A stretch of DNA of 64,000 nt from Bin95 sp965220855 (lineage in GTDB: Bacteria; Pseudomonadota; Alphaproteobacteria; Bin95): positions 2,542,001-2,606,000 of the forward strand of contig CBDCQY010000001.1 of NCBI GenBank assembly GCA_965220855.1, in the 5' to 3' direction. This document shows, one piece after another, positions 44,788 through 52,397 of the stretch; within the stretch, counting starts at the first letter, position 1, and each line of letters opens with the position of its first letter. The notes beneath the pieces were generated by a model. That model saw only the letters and a list, made by a program, of their open reading frames with translations. It did not search any database and was not told where the DNA came from. The translations under genes were made by a program, and so were the position numbers.

Positions 44788-46668
44788 TCAGGCTGCGTCT
44801 TGGATCTGCATGCGGTTGTCGATGAAGGCTTCGCGCCCGTCCTCGAAGGTGACGGCGGTGCGCAGTTCGACCGACGCGCCGCCGCCGTAGAAGGCCTCGA
44901 TCACGGCGGCGTATTTGTCGGCGATGAAGCTGCGGCGCAGCTTGCGCGTGCGCGTGATCTCGGCGTCGTCTGCGTCGAGGTCCTTGCCGAGCAGCAGGAA
45001 GCGCTTCACCCGGCTGGCCTCGGGCAGGCCGCGATTGATGCGCTCGATCTCCTGGCGGATCAGCTCGTAGGTCTCGGGCTTCTGGCTGAGATCCATATAG
45101 TTGGTGTAGGCCAGCGCCCGGCGCTCGGCCCAGCTGCCGACGGTGTTGAGGTCGATGGCGACCATCGCCGCGATGAACGGCCGCCGGTCGCCGAAGGACA
45201 CCGCCTCGCTGATATAGGGCGAGAATTTGAGCTTGTTCTCGATGAATTGCGGCGCGTAGGCCGAGCCGTCCGAGAGCTGGCCGACATCCTTGGCGCGGTC
45301 GATCACCACCAGATGGCGGCGGTCGTCCAGCAGGCCGGCGTCGCCGGTGCGGAACCAGCCCTCGTCGTCGAAGGCCTCGCGGGTCGCGTCCTCGGCCTTG
45401 TAATAGCCGGCGAAGACGCCGGGGCTGCGCACCAGAATCTCGCCGCTGTCGGCGATGCGCACCTCGACGCCGTCGCAGGCCGGCCCCACCGTGTCGGGAT
45501 TGGCCTGCCCGTCGGGCTGCACCGAGACCACGCCGCAGACCTCGGTCGAGCCATAGACCTGCTTCAGATTGATGCCGAAGGAGCGGAAGAAGCGGAAGGT
45601 GTCCGGGCCGAGCGGCGCGCCGCCGGTGAGCGCCCAGCGCGCCCGGCGCAGGCCGAACTGGTCGCGCACCGGGCCATAGACCAGGAACTCGCCCAGCCGA
45701 TAGCGGAGCGCCAGGCCGGCCGGAACCGGCCGCCCCTCGATGCGGCAGCTCTCCACCCGCTCGGCGACATCGCGGAAATAGGCGAAGACGCGCCGCTTGA
45801 GGGTGGAGGAATCCTCGGCCCGCACCTGGATTTCGGAGAGCATGGTCTCCCAGAGGCGAGGCGCGGCGATGATGCCCGTCGGCCCGAGCTCGCGCAGGTC
45901 GCGGCGCAAGGCCTCCGGGCTTTCCGGACAGTTGGTCGCCGAGCCGACCAGCAGCGAGGCGACCAGCCCGTACATGGAGTCGCCCACCCACGCCATCGGC
46001 AGATAGGCCAGGAAGTCGTCGCCCTCGCGCAAATCCTCCGCGCTGCAATAGATGCGCGCCGCCTGCACCAGATTGGCGTGGCTCAGCATCACGCCCTTGG
46101 GCCGCCCGGTGGTGCCGGAGGTGTAGCACATCAGCGCGATATCCTCGGGCGCGACCTCGCCGCAGATCGCGGCGAAATCGCCGCCGGCGGCGCGGCCTTC
46201 CTCCTGCAGGGCGGCGAAGGCGAGCAGGATGTCCTCGTCATAGTCCATCATGCCGCGCGGGTCGGAATAGACCAGCAGTTCGAGGCTCGGCAGCTCGTCG
46301 CGGATGGAGAGGATCTTGTCCGCCTGCTCCTGGTCCTCCGCGACGACGACCTTGACCTCGGCATGGTTCAGCACGAAAGCGAGCTCGCGCGCGATCGAGT
46401 CCTGATAGACCGGCACCGCCGAGCCGCCGAGGCACATGGCGGCCATCTGCGCCCAGTAGAGATGCGGGCGGTTGTCGCCGATGACCGCGAGCTTGTCGCC
46501 CTTGCCGAAGCCGCGCGCGCGCAGCCCGAAGGCGAGGTCGCGCACATTGTCGCCATAGCTCCGCCAGTTCCAGGTTTCCCAGATGCCGTAGAGCTTCTCG
46601 CGAATCGCCGGCTTGTCCGGCCGGGTCTCGATATTGCCGAGCAGCAGCGCCGGAATCGTGTCGGCCAT
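44788..46668 (-). CDS. Acyl-CoA synthetase (AMP-dependent, long-chain type)
   Basis: 626 residues. Adenylating enzyme that activates a carboxylic acid to its CoA thioester. P-loop-like MCYTSGTTGRPKGVMLSHAN at about residues 184-203, YGSTEVCGVVSVQ, the ATP/AMP motif GWFRTGDAGLLDDRRHLVVI, and a C-terminal K in TRTRKLRRSFIADKY. It lies between livG and livH, so imported acid is probably activated at once. Acid type unknown; long-chain and phenylacetate/benzoate-like acids are candidates. Confidence 0.9.
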   Translation of the reverse strand: MADTIPALLLGNIETRPDKPAIREKLYGIWETWNWRSYGDNVRDLAFGLRARGFGKGDKLAVIGDNRPHLYWAQMAAMCLGGSAVPVYQDSIARELAFVLNHAEVKVVVAEDQEQADKILSIRDELPSLELLVYSDPRGMMDYDEDILLAFAALQEEGRAAGGDFAAICGEVAPEDIALMCYTSGTTGRPKGVMLSHANLVQAARIYCSAEDLREGDDFLAYLPMAWVGDSMYGLVASLLVGSATNCPESPEALRRDLRELGPTGIIAAPRLWETMLSEIQVRAEDSSTLKRRVFAYFRDVAERVESCRIEGRPVPAGLALRYRLGEFLVYGPVRDQFGLRRARWALTGGAPLGPDTFRFFRSFGINLKQVYGSTEVCGVVSVQPDGQANPDTVGPACDGVEVRIADSGEILVRSPGVFAGYYKAEDATREAFDDEGWFRTGDAGLLDDRRHLVVIDRAKDVGQLSDGSAYAPQFIENKLKFSPYISEAVSFGDRRPFIAAMVAIDLNTVGSWAERRALAYTNYMDLSQKPETYELIRQEIERINRGLPEASRVKRFLLLGKDLDADDAEITRTRKLRRSFIADKYAAVIEAFYGGGASVELRTAVTFEDGREAFIDNRMQIQDAA

Positions 46669-46681
46669 CGGTCCGCCCTCC

Positions 46682-47467
46682 CTAATGCGTCGCGCCGAGA
46701 TAGGCCTGGATGACCTTGGGGTCGGCGCGCACCTCGTCCGGCGTGCCCTCGGCGATCTTCTCGCCCATGTCGAGCACCGCCACCCGGTCGGAGATGTCCA
46801 TCACCACGCCCATGTCATGCTCGATCAGCACGATGGTGGTGCCCCATTCGGCGGCGACATCGAGGACATAGCGCACCATGTCCTCCTTCTCTTCCTGGTT
46901 CATGCCCGCCATCGGCTCGTCCAGCAGCAGCAGCGTCGGGTCGGAGGCGAGCGCGCGGCCGAGCTCCACCCGCTTCTGCAGGCCGTAGGCGAGCGCGCCG
47001 GCCGGCGTCTTGCGCAGGTCGGAGAGCTTCAGGAAGTCGATGATCTCCTCGCAGCGCCGCCGGTGGCGAATCTCCTCGCGCTGCGCCGGCCCCCAGTAGA
47101 GCAGCGAGGCGAAGACGCCCGACTTGAGCCGCACATGGCGCCCGAGCATCAGATTGTCGAGCACCGAAAGGCCCCGGAAGAGCGCGATGTTCTGGAAGGT
47201 GCGCGCGATGCCGAGCTCGGCGATCTCGTTCGGCTTGCGCCGGCTGATGTCCTGCCCGCCGAACCGGATCGCGCCGGAATCCGGCTTGTAGAAGCCCGAC
47301 ACCATGTTCAGCAGCGTGGTCTTGCCGGCGCCGTTCGGGCCGATGATCGCGAAGACCTCGCCCTTCCTCACCTCGGTGGAAATGTCGGCAACGGCGCGAA
47401 CGCCGCCGAAATGCTTGCTCACGCCCTCCACCGTAAGGGCCGGACCGCCGTCTTGCGCCATTTGCAT
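46682..47467 (-). CDS. livG: Branched-chain-type ABC transporter ATPase, LivG-like
   Basis: 261 residues. Walker A GPNGAGKTTLLNMVSGFYKP, signature AYGLQKRVELGRALASDPTL, Walker B LLLLDEPMAGMN with the MAGMNQEE variation characteristic of the LivG family, then ATLVLIEHDM-like VLIEHDMGVVMDIS. ATG 47467 and a second ATG at 47461 are both possible; a longer frame to 47551 is GC-rich leader. First gene of the transporter operon. Confidence 0.93.
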   Translation of the reverse strand: MQMAQDGGPALTVEGVSKHFGGVRAVADISTEVRKGEVFAIIGPNGAGKTTLLNMVSGFYKPDSGAIRFGGQDISRRKPNEIAELGIARTFQNIALFRGLSVLDNLMLGRHVRLKSGVFASLLYWGPAQREEIRHRRRCEEIIDFLKLSDLRKTPAGALAYGLQKRVELGRALASDPTLLLLDEPMAGMNQEEKEDMVRYVLDVAAEWGTTIVLIEHDMGVVMDISDRVAVLDMGEKIAEGTPDEVRADPKVIQAYLGATH

Positions 47468-47596
47468 GCCGTCGCCGTCTCCTCCCCCTCGCCCGGCCCC
47501 GCCCGTCTTCCTGCGAGCGTGTCGTTCCCGGCCGCTGTCAACGCTAAACATTTCCGCCGCAAACCGGAAGTCAAAAAATCGTTCCCCCGGAAACCT

Positions 47597-48337
47597 TCAG
47601 CCGAGCCGGCGGCGATAAAGCGCGAACAGCCGCTCCCAATGGCGCTCGGCCGCCGGCAGGTCGTAGCACCAGCGCTCCGGAAAGGCGAAGCCGTGATGGA
47701 CGCCCGGATAGATCTCCAGCTCGCCCGGATTGCCCGAGGCCTCGAACAGCCCCCGAAGCTCGGCCACCATGTCCGGCGGGGCCAGATCGTCATGCTCGGC
47801 GCAGGCGATATAGAGTTCGCCCTTGGCCCGGGCGAGCGAGAGATGCGGGCTTTCCTCCGCGTCGGAGACGAGCCAGGTGCCGTAGAAGGAGGCCGCCGCC
47901 GCGATCCGGTCCGGAAAGCGCGCCGCGGCCGCCAGCGCATAAGGCCCGGACATGCAATAGCCATGCGCGCCGACCGGTCCGGACGCCGCGTCCGGCTGGC
48001 CGTCGAGCCAGGCGAGCATATCGGCGACATCCTCCATTACCGGCGGGATGGTCATCCCGGTGCGGATCGCGCGCATCGCCGTGTGGTCGGCGCTGCCGGC
48101 GGTCAGCACATCGGGGCCGAATCTGGTGTCGCGCCCGGCGCGGTAATAGAGGTTCGGCAGCAGCACGAAATAGCCGACCGACGCCAGCCGGCGGGCCATG
48201 CTGTGCAGCTCCTCGCGGATGCCGGGGGCGTCCATCAGCATCAGCACGGGCGGGAACGGCCCGCCGCGCTCCGGCCGGCAGGCGAAGGTCTCCATCGCGC
48301 CGGCGCGCGTCCCGATGTCGCAGACAGCCTCGATCAT
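47597..48337 (-). CDS. Dienelactone hydrolase family protein
   Basis: 246 residues. Alpha/beta hydrolase with Cys nucleophile as in dienelactone hydrolase: GAHGYCMSGPYALAAAARFP (Cys at about residue 126), Asp in CAEHDDLAPPD and His in GVHHGFAFPERW. It is expected to open dienelactone-type or similar cyclic esters. ATG 48337 follows GGGGAGGATGCGGC. It is in the same direction as, and 130 bp upstream of, livG, so it could share transcription with the transporter operon. Confidence 0.88.
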   Translation of the reverse strand: MIEAVCDIGTRAGAMETFACRPERGGPFPPVLMLMDAPGIREELHSMARRLASVGYFVLLPNLYYRAGRDTRFGPDVLTAGSADHTAMRAIRTGMTIPPVMEDVADMLAWLDGQPDAASGPVGAHGYCMSGPYALAAAARFPDRIAAAASFYGTWLVSDAEESPHLSLARAKGELYIACAEHDDLAPPDMVAELRGLFEASGNPGELEIYPGVHHGFAFPERWCYDLPAAERHWERLFALYRRRLG

Positions 48338-48443
48338 GCCGCATCCTCCCCGTCGGCCCCTCTCCGGCGGCGCACTATACAGCAGCGCCGAAATCCGCCA
48401 GCATGACGTTGAGGGATCGGCAGAGCGGCGGGGAGGTCGCGAC

Positions 48444-49007
48444 ATGATGCAGGCTTCGGACATCGTCTTCGCGCTCAAAGAGGCGGCGCAAGGCCCGCAC
48501 GCGCTGCAACAGGTGCGCCGGGTGCTGCATGGCTGGCGCGAGCGCATCGGGGAGGTCGCGGACGCGCTCGACTATATCTCCGGCACCGGCGGCAATGCGC
48601 TGCAGGCCTGCTACCGCACGCCGGATCTCAGCGTGCTCAAGGTGTCCTTCCCGGCGGGCCGGCGCACGCCGCCGCACGACCACGGCTCCTGGGCGGCGAT
48701 CCTGGTGCTCTCGGGCGCGGAGAAGAACACGCTTTACAAGCCGAACGCCGACGGCGGCCTCGACTACGCCAACGAGGTGGTGCTGGAGCCGGGCGCGATC
48801 CTGACCATGGCCCCCGACGCCGCCCATGTGGCCGAGTGCCTGGGCGACGAGCCGGCGATCGGCCTGCATGTCTATGGCGGCGACGTGCTGGGCGCGGTCC
48901 GGCATATGTGGGACCCGGAGACGCTGGAGCGCCACCCGCTGGAGTGGGACCGTTACGAGATTCTGGCGGCGAAGGCCGCGGCCGCCGACGGCCCGCCGCT
49001 CGCCTGA
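48444..49007 (+). CDS. Cupin protein of the cysteine-dioxygenase-like group
   Basis: 187 residues. A cupin with a 3-His-type iron site: TPPHDHGSWAAILVLSG (His-x-His) and MAPDAAHVAECLGDEPAIGLHVYGGD. This is the layout of cysteine/3-mercaptopropionate dioxygenase-like proteins, which oxidise thiols to sulfinates. Two adjacent ATGs (48444, 48447) follow GGGGAGGTCGCGAC. The thiol substrate is inferred from the family, not seen. The peroxiredoxin gene follows after 44 bp on the same strand, a possible two-gene thiol-redox operon. Confidence 0.78.
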   Translation: MMQASDIVFALKEAAQGPHALQQVRRVLHGWRERIGEVADALDYISGTGGNALQACYRTPDLSVLKVSFPAGRRTPPHDHGSWAAILVLSGAEKNTLYKPNADGGLDYANEVVLEPGAILTMAPDAAHVAECLGDEPAIGLHVYGGDVLGAVRHMWDPETLERHPLEWDRYEILAAKAAAADGPPLA

Positions 49008-49051
49008 CCGCCGCCATTTATCGCCGAAACCCGCAAGGAGAGACAGAAGCG

Positions 49052-49489
49052 ATGGCCGAAACCGGCAAACCCGCCCCGGCGTTCCGGGTCGTGAACCAGG
49101 ACGGCGCGCCCGTCGAGCTCGGCGATTTCGCCGGGCGGAACGTGCTGATCTGGTGGTATCCCAAGGCCGACACACGCGGTTGAACCATCGAAGGCAACGG
49201 GTTCCGTGACCGAATCCAGGACTTCGAGAACAGGAATACCGCGATCCTCGGCTGCAGCTTCGACACGCCGGAGGAGAACCGCGCCTTCCGCGACAAGTTC
49301 TCCTTCCCCTTCGACCTGTTGACCGACGCCGACAAGGCGATGTCGATCGCCTATGGCGCGGCGAGCGGCGATTCGGCCCGCCCGAAGCGCATCTCGGTGC
49401 TGATCGGGCCGGACGGCAGGGTGCGCAAGCGCTATGACGCGGTGACCCCGGCGGACCATCCCGACGAGGTGCTGGCCGACCTCGGCTGA
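49052..49489 (+). CDS. Peroxiredoxin (BCP/PrxQ-like) with in-frame TGA at the peroxidatic Cys: probable selenoprotein
   Basis: 145 codons read through one TGA (49181-49183, codon 44). The first 43 codons (FRVVNQDGAPVELGDFAGRN, WWYPKADTRG) and the 101 codons after the stop (TIEGNGFRDRIQDFENRNT, GCSFDTPEENRAF, FPFDLLTD) form one continuous thioredoxin-fold peroxiredoxin of normal family length, ending at TGA 49487-49489. In relatives the TGA position is the catalytic Cys (DTPGCT). The only codon altered is that one, Cys TGC/TGT to TGA, the signature of selenocysteine. A candidate SECIS hairpin follows immediately. A second Cys (C68, ILGCSF) could be resolving. Start: ATG 49052 after AAGGAG. Alternative: a nonsense mutant, but no other decay is seen. 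Confidence 0.82.
49177..49212 (+). promoter_or_regulatory. Candidate bacterial SECIS element
   Basis: Immediately after the TGA two alternative RNA foldings are possible. (a) A short hairpin ACGG-GUU-CCGU (49197-49207) with an outer GG/CC pair (49193-49194 / 49210-49211), its G-starting apical loop 18 nt after the UGA, which fits the bacterial SECIS spacing. (b) A longer stem CGGUU/GACCG plus GAACC/GGUUC with a 3-nt bulge, enclosing the UGA and a 13-nt loop. Folding is by eye; no energy was calculated. Confidence 0.6.
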
Positions 49490-49499
49490 GCGGGGCGCG

Positions 49500-50660
49500 T
49501 CAGTCCAGGATGAAATGCGGGACGAAGCAGGCGTCGTCGGTAGTGATGGCGCCTGCGTCCTCGCGGATGCACATGCCGGCCGCCTCGCTCGCCACCAGCC
49601 AGACGCCGCACATCGGCCGGCGCCCGGCGAAGTCGGGCAGCGGGGCCAGCGCCTGGCGCACGAAGCCCTCGCCGCCATAGGGGCCGTCCAGGCCGGCGAC
49701 GGTTTGCCCGTTCTCCACCAGCGCGATATTGGCGCCCTCGCGGGAGAGCAGCGGCTTCAGCACATAGTCGCCGGCCAGCGCGGCCGCCCTCGGGTCGTCC
49801 TCGAAGAAGGTCGGCAGCAGGTTGGGGTGGCCCTCGAACATCTCCCAGAGCAGCGCCATAGCCCCCTTGTTGGACAGCAGCGCCTTCCAGGCCGGCTCGA
49901 TGAAACGTGCGCCCGAGGCCGGAATATGCGCGCCGAACTCCTCCTCCATCAGCCATTCCCAGGGATAGAGCTTGAACAGCCATTGCACCGGCTCGTCGTC
50001 GGGATCGGAGAAGCGCCCGTCGGCGGCGAGGCCGATCTCCTCCATGAACATCCGCCGGGTCGCCAGTCCGGCCTGGCGGGCGCAATCCTCCAGATATTCG
50101 ACGGTGCCGAGGTCCTCGTCGGAATCGCGCGCGCAGGCGAGATGCAGCGGGGCGTCGATGCCGAAGCGGCCGAACGCGTCGATCAGCCGTTCGTGCAGCG
50201 AGTTGAACTGGTCCGCGCCCTCGGGAAGGATGCCCTGCTCCATGGCCTGCTCCAGCCAGACCCACTGGAAGATGGCGCTCTCATAAAGCGCGGTCGGCGT
50301 GTCGGCGTTATATTCGTAGAGCTTCGCCGGGCCCCGGCCGTCATAGCGGAAGTCCATGCGGCCGTAGAGATTGCGCTCCGCGCCCCGCCAGCTGGCGGCG
50401 ATAGGGTCCCGGAACCGCTCGGGAATGGCGAGGCGGTCGAGCACCGCCTCGTCGGCGATGGCGCGCTCCACCACCTGGAAGCACATCTGCTCCAGCTCCT
50501 CGGCCGGGCTTTCCAGGTCCTCCTCGATCTGGCCAAGCGTGAAGCGGTAGGCGTGGCTTTCGTCCCAGTAGCGCTCGCCCTCCGGCGTGTGGAAGGTGAA
50601 GCCGTGCTCGGCCGCCACCTCGCGCCAGTTGGCGCGCGGGCGGAGCGCGCGCCGCTCCAT
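49500..50660 (-). CDS. Glutathionylspermidine synthase-like ATP-grasp protein (YgiC/YjfC type)
   Basis: 386 residues. Matches the ATP-grasp part of glutathionylspermidine synthase: DFRYDGRGPAKLYEYNADTP, TALYESAIFQWVWLEQ, EPAWKALLSNKGAMALLWEM and YVLKPLLSREGANIALVENG. The amidase domain of the full enzyme is absent, as in YgiC. These proteins probably ligate a peptide to an amine; the real substrate is unknown. ATG 50660 overlaps the upstream ygiB-like stop (TGATG), so the pair is coupled. It converges on the peroxiredoxin gene. Confidence 0.85.
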   Translation of the reverse strand: MERRALRPRANWREVAAEHGFTFHTPEGERYWDESHAYRFTLGQIEEDLESPAEELEQMCFQVVERAIADEAVLDRLAIPERFRDPIAASWRGAERNLYGRMDFRYDGRGPAKLYEYNADTPTALYESAIFQWVWLEQAMEQGILPEGADQFNSLHERLIDAFGRFGIDAPLHLACARDSDEDLGTVEYLEDCARQAGLATRRMFMEEIGLAADGRFSDPDDEPVQWLFKLYPWEWLMEEEFGAHIPASGARFIEPAWKALLSNKGAMALLWEMFEGHPNLLPTFFEDDPRAAALAGDYVLKPLLSREGANIALVENGQTVAGLDGPYGGEGFVRQALAPLPDFAGRRPMCGVWLVASEAAGMCIREDAGAITTDDACFVPHFILD

Positions 50661-51196
50661 CAGGCTCCGCCGCCGAAACCCGTCGCGCGGGCGCGGGCGC
50701 CGAAGCCGCCGCGCCGCTGGGTGTAGAGCTTCTGCGCCGGGCGCCCGGCGGCGCGCTCGGAGACCTGCGTGCGGCCGACGCTGTTGCCGACCGAGCGGTT
50801 GTCGGCGGTGCGGAAGGTCTTGCTGTCGTCCCGCGAGCGGTAGAGCGGCTGGGTGTGGGCGCGCCCGCCCATCATCTGCCCCATCATGAAGCCGGCCATG
50901 AGCGGCATGAAGATGCCGCCCCCGGAACTGCTCCGATAGGGCGCGGTCTCGCAGCCGCCGGCGCCGAAATCCGCCTCGCAGTCGGCCTTCGAATCGTATT
51001 TCGGCGCGACCGCTGCGTGCTGCTCCTCCGCCATCCGGAACTCGCCGTAGCACTGCTCGGCGGTCAACCCCTGATCGGCCACGCATTGCTCGACGGTCTC
51101 GAAGATCGCCGCCTCCGTCTTGCGCTCCTCGCAGGCGGTCAGCGCCAGCGCCGAGGTTCCCATCATCACCAGCGCGATCCGGCTCGACCGTTTCAT
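50660..51196 (-). CDS. DUF1190 (YgiB-like) lipoprotein
   Basis: 178 residues. Lipoprotein signal with lipobox ALTACEE (Cys22). FETVEQCVADQGLTAEQCYG and YDSKADCEADFGAGGCE show the paired-Cys repeats of DUF1190. A Gly/Met-rich hydrophobic segment (MPLMAGFMMGQMMGG) follows, and a Arg/Gly-rich tail. Function unknown; ygiB-ygiC pairing is conserved in other proteobacteria. ATG 51196 is the first Met. Confidence 0.85.
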   Translation of the reverse strand: MKRSSRIALVMMGTSALALTACEERKTEAAIFETVEQCVADQGLTAEQCYGEFRMAEEQHAAVAPKYDSKADCEADFGAGGCETAPYRSSSGGGIFMPLMAGFMMGQMMGGRAHTQPLYRSRDDSKTFRTADNRSVGNSVGRTQVSERAAGRPAQKLYTQRRGGFGARARATGFGGGA

Positions 51197-51221
51197 GGCT
51201 CCGTCCTCCTCCTCATGGCGT

Positions 51222-52391
51222 TCAGCGGGCGAGGCGACTCTCGACCAGATTGGCGAAATAGCTCGCCCCGACCGGCAGCACCTCGTCGTTGAAGTCGTAG
51301 CGCGGATGGTGCAGTCCGGGATCGTCGTCGGTCACGCCGCCGCCCAGCCAGACATAGGCGCCCGGCCGCTCCAGCAGCATATAGGAGAAGTCCTCGCCGC
51401 CCATAACCGGCGCCACGCTGCGATCCACCCTGGCCTCGCCGACGGTCGCCGCCGCCGCCTCGGCCGCGAAACCGGTCTCCCGGTCATGGTTGACGGTCGG
51501 CGGATAGCCGCGCTCATAGTCGAACTCGGCTCGCGCGCCCATGGCGGCCGCCACGCCTTCGGCGATCCGGGCCATGCCGGCCTCCATCGCGTCGCGGATT
51601 TCCGCATCGAAGGTGCGCACCGTGCCGTTCAGCTCCGCGCTGTCGGGGATCACGTTGAAGGCCGTGCCGGCGTGGAACATGGTGGTGCTCAGCACCGCCG
51701 AGCGGATCGGGTCGGCGGTGCGCGACACCAGCGTCTGCCAGGTGGTCAGGATCTGCGCGCCGACCGCCACCGGGTCGATGGACAGATGCGGCATGGCCGC
51801 GTGGCCGCCCTTGCCCCGGACGGTGAGCCGGAAGCGGTCGGCGGCGGCCATCATCGGCCCGGGAACGACGCCGATGGTGCCGGCCGGCAGCATGGGCGCA
51901 TTGTGCAGGCCATAGACCTCGTCGCACGGGAAGCGCTCGAACAGCCCCTCCTCGACCATCTTGAGCCCGCCGGCCCCGCCCTCTTCCGCCGGCTGGAAGA
52001 TCAGATGCACCGCGCCGTCGAAATTGCGCGTCTCGGCCAGATATTTGGCCGCGCCCAGCAGGATGGTGGTGTGGCCGTCATGGCCGCAGGCGTGCATCCG
52101 GCCGGGATTTTGCGACTTCCAGGGCGAGTCGTTCTCCTCGTCCATCGGCAGGCAGTCCATGTCGGCGCGCAGGCCGATGGCGCGGCCGGACTCGCCGCGC
52201 CCGCGAATGGTGCCCACCAGGCCGGTGCCGGCGATGTTGCGGGTGACCTCGACGCCCCAGCTCTCCAGCCGTTCGGCGACCAGGGCCGAGGTGCGGTGCT
52301 CCTCGTAACCGAGTTCGGGATGCTGGTGGAAGTCGCGCCGCCACTCGGTCAGGGTCTCGTGGTCGGCGGCGATTGAATTGACGATCGGCAT
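51222..52391 (-). CDS. M20-family amidohydrolase (hippurate/N-acyl amino acid hydrolase-like)
   Basis: 389 residues. Zn-dependent aminoacylase/carboxypeptidase family. HACGHDGHTTILLGAAKYL carries metal ligands, FQPAEEGGAGGLKMVEEGLF and VYGLHNAPMLPAGTIG the rest. The C-terminal MGGEDFSYMLLERPGAYVWLGG is characteristic. It cleaves N-acyl amino acids. It starts 6 bp after the hemY stop and thus reads as the last gene of the hem operon. Confidence 0.91.
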   Translation of the reverse strand: MPIVNSIAADHETLTEWRRDFHQHPELGYEEHRTSALVAERLESWGVEVTRNIAGTGLVGTIRGRGESGRAIGLRADMDCLPMDEENDSPWKSQNPGRMHACGHDGHTTILLGAAKYLAETRNFDGAVHLIFQPAEEGGAGGLKMVEEGLFERFPCDEVYGLHNAPMLPAGTIGVVPGPMMAAADRFRLTVRGKGGHAAMPHLSIDPVAVGAQILTTWQTLVSRTADPIRSAVLSTTMFHAGTAFNVIPDSAELNGTVRTFDAEIRDAMEAGMARIAEGVAAAMGARAEFDYERGYPPTVNHDRETGFAAEAAAATVGEARVDRSVAPVMGGEDFSYMLLERPGAYVWLGGGVTDDDPGLHHPRYDFNDEVLPVGASYFANLVESRLAR

Positions 52392-52397
52392 GGGCTT

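Noticed and set aside
49181..49183. TGA as a nonsense mutation making a pseudogene
   Set aside because: It is less likely than recoding: the mutation sits exactly on the catalytic Cys codon, the rest of the frame is intact, and a SECIS-like hairpin follows. It is not fully excluded without the selenocysteine genes.
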